Assembly (NCBI GenBank): GCA_001917135.1
Contig: MNTT01000013.1
Span: 62,001 to 126,000 of the forward strand
Origin: Acetobacter sp. 46_36
GTDB lineage: Bacteria > Pseudomonadota > Alphaproteobacteria > RF32 > CAG-239
DNA: 64,000 bases
Direction: 5' to 3'
Every line of letters begins with the position of its first letter. Positions within the stretch are counted from its first letter, which is position 1. Under the pieces are notes generated by a model. That model had not been told where the DNA came from. It searched no databases and worked only from the letters and a program-made list of their open reading frames with translations. Position numbers and translations under genes: made by a program. Below are positions 49,497 through 56,622 of the stretch, piece by piece.

Positions 49497-51431
49497 ATGG
49501 GACATCGGACGAGGGCAGTTACGGCAAACCGGGACGGGGCATTTATCGCGAACCGGGGCAGGAAACTTGCGGCAAACCGGATTGGGGCATTTATTGCGAA
49601 CCGGGGCAGGAAACTTGCGGCAAACCGGATTGGGACATTTATCGCGAACCGGGGCAGGAAACTTGCGGCAAACCGGATTGGGACATTTATCGCGAACCGG
49701 AACAGGAAACTTACGGCAAACCGGGGCGGGACATTTATCGCGAACCGGAAAACAGGTCAGGCAATGCGCCTGCTCAACACCATTTTTTATGCGGCAATGG
49801 TGTTGTTTGCAGTCGTGGCCGTCTGGCGGGTCTGCCGAGGCGCCGGATTTTTTATGGATACGGCAGAGCATATCCATTCTTCCTGGCTGGTCAGCATAGG
49901 AAAAGTGCCGTACCGCGATTTTTTTCAACATCACAATCCGCTGTTATGGTATTTGTTTGCACCGGTAACGCAGCTTTTTTACCGCGATACGGCGATAGTT
50001 TATGCGGCGCGGGTTGCTGCGATTTTAGGCTGGGGCGCGGTGCTGTATAAATTATATGCGTTGGTTTGTGCGGGGTTTGGCGGCCGGGCTGCGGGTTCGG
50101 CTGGCGACGAGAGCGGGCCGCGGGTGGTTGCAGATGCGGGATTTTCCGGGTGCCGGGGGGATGCGGCAGATGTCGGGCTGGAGGCTGATGCGGCAGCGAA
50201 ACGGATGACGGCGCAATGGGCGCTGCTGTTTCTGTTGGCGCTGTCGCCGTTGTGGAAGGACGTACAGAACCTGTGCCCGGACATTTTTATGCTTTGGGGC
50301 ATGCTGGCAGGGACGGAGCGTTTTTTTGCCTATCTCGACGGGCAGCGGCGGCGGGATTTGGTTTTGTCTTATTTGTGGTGGACGGCGGCATTTTTGTTTT
50401 TGCAGAAAGCCGTGTTTCCCGGAGCCGGATTTGCCGCGGCGAATCTGTGGCTGCTGCTGCGGGGGAGGGTGCGTTTTGCAGACTGTGCGGCGGCATCGGC
50501 GGCGGCTTTGGCGGTATTGGCGGCTGCGGCGGCATATTTTTGGCATGAGGGTGCCCTGAAGCAATGGTTTGACTATAACTTTTTATTTAACCGGCAGGTT
50601 GCGGCGTATTATGGCAGCTATACTTCCGGGGTCGGGACGGCATTGAAACTATGTGCTGCCGGAACGGCTGCGGCGGTTATCCGCTTTGGCCGGTGCGGGG
50701 AAAAGGAAACGGCGTGGCTGCTGTTGCTGGCCGGATGTGCCGGTATTCTGTTTGTTTTTGCTCCGCATCCACGATACTATGTCCCTTATTTTTTGCTGGC
50801 GGCGCCGTATGTCGGCCGGGCGGCGATGCGCCTGATGGCGGCGGAAAGGCTTTCCGGGCGGTTGAAAAAAGCGGCGATTGCGGCAGCGGCGGCTGGATTT
50901 GCCGTTTCTTTGTGGACATTGGTTCCGGCGGGAAAAAAAGCATCCGCCTTTAAAAAGCATATGGCGCTGGCGGAATATGTGATACGGCATACGGCGCCGG
51001 ACGAAGCGCTTTTGAACGGCGTGAACGCATATGCCGCCAATCTGTATAATCCAGACGCGGATTATTTTTGGTTTGGCTTCCATAATACTGTTAAGATTGC
51101 CGCGTACTGGGGATATGGGAAGTTTGACTACAATACGGCGATAAAACGCCTTAAGCCGAAGATTTTGCTGCTGGGGGAAGACAGCCCGCTTGATGTAATC
51201 GCGATGTCGCAGACGAAATGGCTGAAAGAACGCAATCTGCGCGCCGCTATGCTGGGGCGGGGAAACGTTGCGGGACGGAATGATTTTATCCGCCTGAACT
51301 ACAGCTGTTGGAACGAAGATATGGATTATATTAAAAAACATTATGATTTGGTGGAAGCCGGCAGCGAGGCAATGCTTTGGGTGCGCAAAGACGGCAGCGG
51401 GACGGGCAATGGCGGCGGTTCCGGGCAATGA
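49497..51431 (+). CDS. GT39-like membrane glycosyltransferase with 48-bp repeat N-terminus
   Basis: Multi-pass protein with the layout of glycosyltransferase family 39/83 (ArnT/PMT-like): first helix LNTIFYAAMVLFAVVAVW, the acidic first loop FFMDTAEHIHSSWLVSIGKVPYRDFFQHHNPLLWY (family motif with Asp and Glu), then some eight more helices and a C-terminal periplasmic part. It would move a sugar from a polyprenyl-phosphate donor to lipid or protein. Residues about 10-90 are 16-residue repeats (RGRKLAANRIGTFIAN) encoded by the array. With start 49497 it has an AGGA site; an internal Met at about 49764 would skip the repeats. Confidence 0.75.
   Translation: MGHRTRAVTANRDGAFIANRGRKLAANRIGAFIANRGRKLAANRIGTFIANRGRKLAANRIGTFIANRNRKLTANRGGTFIANRKTGQAMRLLNTIFYAAMVLFAVVAVWRVCRGAGFFMDTAEHIHSSWLVSIGKVPYRDFFQHHNPLLWYLFAPVTQLFYRDTAIVYAARVAAILGWGAVLYKLYALVCAGFGGRAAGSAGDESGPRVVADAGFSGCRGDAADVGLEADAAAKRMTAQWALLFLLALSPLWKDVQNLCPDIFMLWGMLAGTERFFAYLDGQRRRDLVLSYLWWTAAFLFLQKAVFPGAGFAAANLWLLLRGRVRFADCAAASAAALAVLAAAAAYFWHEGALKQWFDYNFLFNRQVAAYYGSYTSGVGTALKLCAAGTAAAVIRFGRCGEKETAWLLLLAGCAGILFVFAPHPRYYVPYFLLAAPYVGRAAMRLMAAERLSGRLKKAAIAAAAAGFAVSLWTLVPAGKKASAFKKHMALAEYVIRHTAPDEALLNGVNAYAANLYNPDADYFWFGFHNTVKIAAYWGYGKFDYNTAIKRLKPKILLLGEDSPLDVIAMSQTKWLKERNLRAAMLGRGNVAGRNDFIRLNYSCWNEDMDYIKKHYDLVEAGSEAMLWVRKDGSGTGNGGGSGQ
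49510..49757. repeat. 48-bp tandem array at the start of the GT39-like gene
   Basis: Five to six copies of a 48-bp unit, GCGAACCGG markers at 49548, 49596, 49644, 49692 and 49740. The length is a multiple of three, so at least two plus-strand frames stay open: RGRKLAANRIGTFIAN and GQETCGKPDWDIYREP. Copies differ by single bases, so selection or recent spread is possible. Confidence 0.9.
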
Positions 51432-51611
51432 GGCGGAAGATGGCGGGTGTTTCTGCTGGTGATGACGGGACGGAAGATGGCGGCGATAGCGGACGCGGGT
51501 GGCGGGTGCGGGTGGCGGGTGCGGTCGGTGCCGTCATTTTTTTGTTGTAAAATCCGGCGCGGGAGCGTATGGTACGGTTCAGGTGAATTTTACGAAAGAA
51601 GAGGTGCGGAA

Positions 51612-53435
51612 ATGACGCGTTATCGTCTGAACAACATCAAGCTGCCGTTAGAGGCCGGAGCGGAGGAAGTTTGGGCACAGACTGTGCAGCGGGCAGGGAG
51701 TTCGGCATTGCGGAATTTCCGGGTAGCGAAAAAATCGCTGGACGCGCGGCGCAAGGACAATCTGTTCTGGGTGTATGCGGCGGAGTTTGAGTATGACGGC
51801 GCGCTGGAAACAGGCGGCGACCTGCTGGAGCTGGCACCGGAAGAAAGGCTTGATTTTACGGCAGTGTGCCGGAGCGGCGGCGCGGCCGGTATGAACCTTA
51901 CGGCCGGCATGAAACTTCCGGGCGGCATGAAACTTCCGGGCGGCACGGGTATCCGTGCGGCGGGGGACGGTTTACGGCCGGTGGTGGCCGGTTCGGGGCC
52001 GGCGGGAATGATGGCGGCGCTGTGTCTGGCGGAAGCAGGGCTGCGGCCGATTGTGCTGGAGCGCGGGGCGGCGGTGCGCGAGCGGCAGAAAGCGGTGCAA
52101 AAGTTTTGGGCAACGGGCGAACTGGCGCCGGAAACGAACGTGCAGTTCGGCGAGGGCGGTGCCGGCACGTTTTCCGACGGCAAACTGATGACCGGCATCA
52201 AGAAGGACAAATATACCGCCAAGGTTTTGGAGGAATTTGTCAAAGCCGGAGCTCCGGGAGAAATTCTTTATCTTGCCAAGCCGCATATCGGTACCGACAA
52301 TCTGGCGCTGATGGTGGAGAATATCCGGCATAAGGTGGAGAGCCTCGGCGGCGAATACCGGTTCGGGGAAAAACTGGCGGATTTGCGGATTGACTATGAC
52401 GGTGCCGGGGACGGCGCAGGCAATGAGAACGGTACTCGCGGCGTGGAAAACAGGAACGGCGCCGGGGCAGAGGGCGACGGAAGTGACGGTGCGACGTGCG
52501 GCGCAGTTAATGAGGGCGCGACGGGCGACGCCATCGGTGCGGGCGGCGTTTTGCGCGCGGCGGTGGTTGAACGGGCGGACGGGACGCGCTATGAGCTTCC
52601 GGCGGATACGCTGATCCTGGCGGTCGGGCATTCGGCGCGTGATACGTTCCGCATGCTGTACGGGCGCGGGCTTGAGATGACACAGAAGCCGTTTGCAGTA
52701 GGGGTGCGCATAGAGCATAAACAAGCGGACGTCAATTTGGCACAGTACGGAAAGAAATACTGTTGCTCGAGGTATCTCGGGGCGGCGGATTACAAACTGG
52801 CAGAACATCTGGACGGCGGAAGGTCGGTTTATACGTTCTGCATGTGTCCGGGCGGGACGGTGGTGGCGGCAACCAGCCTTGAGGGGCACGTGGTTACCAA
52901 CGGCATGAGCGAGTTTGCGCGCGATAAGGAAAATGCCAACGCGGCGGTGCTGGTCAACGTGGACGAGAGAGATTTCGGCTCGGTGCATCCGCTGGCAGGA
53001 ATTGAATTTCAGGAAAAGCTGGAGAAAAAGGCGTTTGCGCTTGGGGGCGGCACCTATTTTGCGCCGGTGCAGAAAGTCGGGGATTTTCTGGCGGGAAGAG
53101 GGACGCTGCGCCTCGGTGTGGTGAAACCGTCGTATAAACCGGGCGTAATGCCGGCCGATTTCCGGGAGCTGTTTGACGCGCCGCTTTATAAGGCTTTGCA
53201 GGAAGGCATCCGGCGTATGGGCAGAAAACTGCGCGGGTTTGCCGCGGACGATGCTGTGCTGACGGCGGTGGAGAGCCGGTCGTCGTCGCCGGTCAGGATT
53301 GTACGCGGGGCGGATTATATGAGCAACATCCACGGCGTGTATCCGGCAGGAGAAGGCGCGGGATATGCAGGCGGAATTACGAGCGCAGCAGCCGACGGGG
53401 TGAAATTGGCGGCGGCGATATGCGGAATCGGGTGA
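51612..53435 (+). CDS. FAD-dependent dehydrogenase with low-complexity inserts
   Basis: 607 residues resembling the NAD(FAD)-utilising dehydrogenase family (COG2509). FAD motif PVVAGSGPAGMMAALCLAEAG, then GEGGAGTFSDGKLMTGIK and the family end GVYPAGEGAGYAGGITSAAADG. Two inserts of Gly/Ala/Asn/Glu-rich sequence interrupt it: a GMKLPGG duplication before the FAD motif and about 55 residues before GVLRAAVVERADG. Role unproven. The start at 51612 follows a GAGG site; a longer frame from 51447 lacks one. Confidence 0.85.
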   Translation: MTRYRLNNIKLPLEAGAEEVWAQTVQRAGSSALRNFRVAKKSLDARRKDNLFWVYAAEFEYDGALETGGDLLELAPEERLDFTAVCRSGGAAGMNLTAGMKLPGGMKLPGGTGIRAAGDGLRPVVAGSGPAGMMAALCLAEAGLRPIVLERGAAVRERQKAVQKFWATGELAPETNVQFGEGGAGTFSDGKLMTGIKKDKYTAKVLEEFVKAGAPGEILYLAKPHIGTDNLALMVENIRHKVESLGGEYRFGEKLADLRIDYDGAGDGAGNENGTRGVENRNGAGAEGDGSDGATCGAVNEGATGDAIGAGGVLRAAVVERADGTRYELPADTLILAVGHSARDTFRMLYGRGLEMTQKPFAVGVRIEHKQADVNLAQYGKKYCCSRYLGAADYKLAEHLDGGRSVYTFCMCPGGTVVAATSLEGHVVTNGMSEFARDKENANAAVLVNVDERDFGSVHPLAGIEFQEKLEKKAFALGGGTYFAPVQKVGDFLAGRGTLRLGVVKPSYKPGVMPADFRELFDAPLYKALQEGIRRMGRKLRGFAADDAVLTAVESRSSSPVRIVRGADYMSNIHGVYPAGEGAGYAGGITSAAADGVKLAAAICGIG

Positions 53436-53535
53436 GCGGAGAGGAAAATGCGTAGCGGGGCGGTGTGGATGAAATCCCCGGGCAATGATGATGAAACCGG
53501 AGCGAAAGTGAGGCGGGGCGGGTTGTGTGAGGCAA

Positions 53536-53571
53536 TAAAAAAGCCCCGTGCGGCCAAAGGCGGCAAGGGGC
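53536..53571 (-). terminator. terminator of the 122-aa gene
   Basis: Minus strand GCCCC-TT-GCCG ... CGGC-CGCAC-GGGGC followed by six T; it begins about 45 bp after the stop of the minus-strand gene. Confidence 0.75.
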
Positions 53572-53616
53572 AGATGCTGCAATCGCTGCCGGCGTACGGC
53601 GGCAGGGCTGCTTTTT

Positions 53617-53985
53617 TCAGAGCAATTCCTGATTGAAAACCCGGCATTTGTAAGTGCGCAGGAAATCAGCCATTTTGTATTCCAAAGGCAGGGGAGACTG
53701 TGCGTGATGGAAGTCAATCCATTTTTTTTGCACATCTGCCTGAGCGGGAACGAGTTCCACGTCCGGCGCCAACCTGACAAAACGGGCTTCGACGAGGTCA
53801 AACGCATATTTGTCAAGCCCGGTGATGCTGATTGCGGGATGCTGTACCTTTCCGTCAATGCCGTCTTCGTTAAAATGGCGGATTAAAACGGCAAAGTGCA
53901 GCATGGACGTGTCTGCCCAGATTAAGCGGGCGAAAAAGCCGAGCGAAAATTCGATTTTCGGTGCCGGCAGATTTATTTTTTCCAT
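53617..53985 (-). CDS. hypothetical soluble protein, 122 aa
   Basis: I do not recognise this family. Soluble, no signal peptide; begins MEKINLPAPKIEFSLGFFAR and has an aromatic/aspartate-rich middle (GLDKYAFDLVEARFVRLAPD). A TTGCAT-17-TATTAT promoter lies 30-60 bp upstream and a terminator follows, so it is a complete independent unit. Confidence 0.72.
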   Translation of the reverse strand: MEKINLPAPKIEFSLGFFARLIWADTSMLHFAVLIRHFNEDGIDGKVQHPAISITGLDKYAFDLVEARFVRLAPDVELVPAQADVQKKWIDFHHAQSPLPLEYKMADFLRTYKCRVFNQELL

Positions 53986-54015
53986 AATTTACATAGTTTT
54001 ATTGTTTCGCTGTTA

Positions 54016-54044
54016 ATAATAGCACAAAATTTTGTCTAATGCAA
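54016..54044 (-). promoter_or_regulatory. promoter of the 122-aa gene
   Basis: Minus strand TTGCAT (54039-54044), 17 bp, TATTAT (54016-54021). The gap to the next plus-strand gene (54045-54282) holds an imperfect duplication of an ACGAGCCGG...GGCGGTCTGGC unit and no recognised gene. Confidence 0.7.
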
Positions 54045-54282
54045 GCGCTTTTTTTCGGTTTACAGCGGCTTTTTTTTGCGTTATACTGTTTTTATACGAT
54101 GTTTTGCGGCTGCCAACAGGGCAGACGGCGGCTGAGACGAGCCGGCAGCGATTTGGCACGGTGAGCTGTGCTGACTGCGGGAGCCGGGGGTGAAACGAGC
54201 CGGAGGCGGTCTGGCGCAATGAGGCGCGCGGGTGGCGGAAACGGCGGCCGGGGAAAGCAAAACTTGAAGAAAGGCAGAAACG

Positions 54283-56496
54283 ATGACCGAGTGGAAATTG
54301 CAGAGTTATCCGGAGATGCTGCAGGCGCTGTATCAGCTGAAAGCGGCGACGCGCATTTACCGGCAGGAAAGAACGGCGGAAAACGTTGCCCTGATGCTGG
54401 AGAAGTTTCCGGCGGCGGCGATGGCTGCGGCAGAAAACGCAGAGGTATGGAAACGGGTTATGTCCGGGGCGGCTGCCGGCGTGCTGGAACGGGCGGCGGA
54501 CGGCGCCGATGTTGACAAGCTGGCGGCGCTGGGCAGAAATGACAGGTTTTATACGCTGTTTGCGCACGAAGATGCGGCTGCTTTTCAGAAATTTTTAGCG
54601 GAAAGGGAGAAAAACAAAGCGGACATCGCCGTGTTGGAAGGTGGAGGCAAAGCAGATAAAAAAGCGAAAAAGCCTGCCCGCGGGAGCAGCGATGCGGCAA
54701 AGCCGGCAGCCAAAAAAGAAGATGCGGTTGTCGGCGAACTGCGCCGGGAAATCGAGGCAGCGGTAACGCGGGACAAAAAGCTTACGGACACGGAAAAGCG
54801 GAATATGCTGCAGGCACTGGCGGAAACGGCGGAAATCAAAGCGGCGGCAAAGGGCGCCAAGTGCAAGCTTTCTTTCGGGGGCTATGCGGTCGATACGGTT
54901 TTGGCGCGGGAAGGCATTGTCTTTGAGGGCAAATTTTCCAAATACGGCGGACTGAGTGCGGAAACGGCGAAAACCCTGAAGAACGGAAAATACGTTACAA
55001 CGGCGGGGCTGGCCGCCAAAAGTACCAGGGCAGCAGAGAACCGTGCGGCGAAAAAGCAGGAAGAAAGCAATGAGAAGCTGGCGGTACTGCGGCAGAAGGA
55101 AAAGGCTTATGACGAGGCGCTGGTTCCGGCTTTTCGGAAATTTTTGCAGCGGGCGGATGCGGCAGCGGTATATGACGACGTGCAAAACGGGGGCGGCATT
55201 CTGGCTTCCGTTTGCCGCGAACCGGACGAGGCCGCAGCCGGCTTTAAGCGGGAACTGGCGCGGGCGGCGGAAAACAGCCGCGAGGTCTGGGGGCTTTTCC
55301 GCGGCAAAGGGGACGACCATTGTTTCGATACCAGCAGCTTTTATGAAAAATGCCTGCAAAATACGGTGGCGGAGCAGGGGATTTCCGCGGCGGAACAGGC
55401 GGCGGGCCTGTTCCGGGACTATACTAAGGGCAAGGAAGGCGGCACCGTGTTGGATATGAAGCGTCTGGTTACGAAATACGCGATGGCGACGGCGGGGATG
55501 TCGCTGCCGTACGAAGAAGCGAAACAGCTTTTGCAGCGGGAAGTCTACCGTATGGGAATGGCATTGCGGCACAGCGACCGGTTTGATTTGGAAAAGTTTA
55601 ACTTTATGAACGAGGTGCTGGCGGCAGACGGCTATAAAATCGGCATTCAGGAACTTCCGGTTAAGGCCAAGAACGGCAGGGAAGCCAAACCGCTGGGCGA
55701 GGAAATCCTGAAAGACATGCACAAGCCCAACGGCGTCAAGAGCATTAAAAACCGGACTATCGCGCTGCTGTACCGGGTGGAGGAATTCCGCCGCGCCCAT
55801 CCGGGAACCGATTTGGGCAATCCGGGCGCATCGCCGCAGGCGGAACGGCTTTACAATACGTTCATGCAGGTGTTTTACGGCCGGGAGGCGCGCAAAAACG
55901 GCGGGCTTTATGACAATATGTACGAAAAACAGTGGCGGGCGTTTGTGCAGAACGGCGGCAACGCGCAAAAGGCAAAGGACGTGTTTGACTATTTTAACGG
56001 CGAGGCCGGCAGCCGGGAGACGCTGCAGCGCTGGATCGGCGATTTGGAGAAGGGGAATTCCGTCGGGTATGCGAGCATGCACCATATTTTTTACCGGCGA
56101 TTTGCCGGGGCGGTGCAGGACCCGGCGCGCCAGCTGAACGCCGTGCCGCGCGTGGTGGCGACGATTTCGATGCATCCGGCCGATGCGGATATGCACAAGG
56201 ATGAAGAGCATAAGTTTGATATGAAGGAAGTTTATCTGTTCAGGCGCGGCAAAGACGTACTGACGGGGTCGTTTAACAACGTGCGGGAAGGGGATGTCCT
56301 GCTGATGCCGGTGGTGATGAAACGGCAGGGCGACGGTTCGTTCCGCCCGCTGATGGAGCAGGGCACGCTGCTGATGACGTCAAAGCTGACGGTCAGGGAA
56401 CCGGAGGTTCAGGGCCGCTCGTTCGGCATTCCGGAAAGGGATATGCTGGCAGACGTTATGCGGGGGGCGAACGGTGCGGCTTACGGCGGGCGTTAA
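54283..56496 (+). CDS. large protein of unknown function with HH-N-H motif, 737 aa
   Basis: I do not recognise the family. No signal peptide. Residues 1-110 are helical repeats (MLQALYQLKAATRIYRQERT); 125-155 is a Lys/Ala linker; 155-330 a charged helical region; 330-560 an alpha-helical domain; and the C-terminus has MHHIFYRRFAGAV (His600, His601), Asn619 in QLNAVPRVV, and His631/His638 in SMHPADADMHKDEEH. The His-His, Asn, His spacing recalls HNH/AHH nuclease modules, which often end polymorphic toxins, but the motif is not proof. A regulatory or effector role is speculation. The final 60 residues are beta-rich. Confidence 0.7.
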   Translation: MTEWKLQSYPEMLQALYQLKAATRIYRQERTAENVALMLEKFPAAAMAAAENAEVWKRVMSGAAAGVLERAADGADVDKLAALGRNDRFYTLFAHEDAAAFQKFLAEREKNKADIAVLEGGGKADKKAKKPARGSSDAAKPAAKKEDAVVGELRREIEAAVTRDKKLTDTEKRNMLQALAETAEIKAAAKGAKCKLSFGGYAVDTVLAREGIVFEGKFSKYGGLSAETAKTLKNGKYVTTAGLAAKSTRAAENRAAKKQEESNEKLAVLRQKEKAYDEALVPAFRKFLQRADAAAVYDDVQNGGGILASVCREPDEAAAGFKRELARAAENSREVWGLFRGKGDDHCFDTSSFYEKCLQNTVAEQGISAAEQAAGLFRDYTKGKEGGTVLDMKRLVTKYAMATAGMSLPYEEAKQLLQREVYRMGMALRHSDRFDLEKFNFMNEVLAADGYKIGIQELPVKAKNGREAKPLGEEILKDMHKPNGVKSIKNRTIALLYRVEEFRRAHPGTDLGNPGASPQAERLYNTFMQVFYGREARKNGGLYDNMYEKQWRAFVQNGGNAQKAKDVFDYFNGEAGSRETLQRWIGDLEKGNSVGYASMHHIFYRRFAGAVQDPARQLNAVPRVVATISMHPADADMHKDEEHKFDMKEVYLFRRGKDVLTGSFNNVREGDVLLMPVVMKRQGDGSFRPLMEQGTLLMTSKLTVREPEVQGRSFGIPERDMLADVMRGANGAAYGGR

Positions 56497-56622
56497 AAGA
56501 GCCGGACGGAACGGTGCGGCGGATGCGGCGTGTTTTCTGTGATTAAACTGCGATAAAAGATTGAGTGCGGCGGAGGCTTTGTTAAACTAACGGACAGGTT
56601 GTTTTAACAAAGGGAGGCATTT

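Noticed and set aside
51972..53858. 628-codon minus-strand frame opposite the FAD dehydrogenase
   Set aside because: Arg/His-rich shadow with no recognisable motif; the sense strand has a clear FAD fold.
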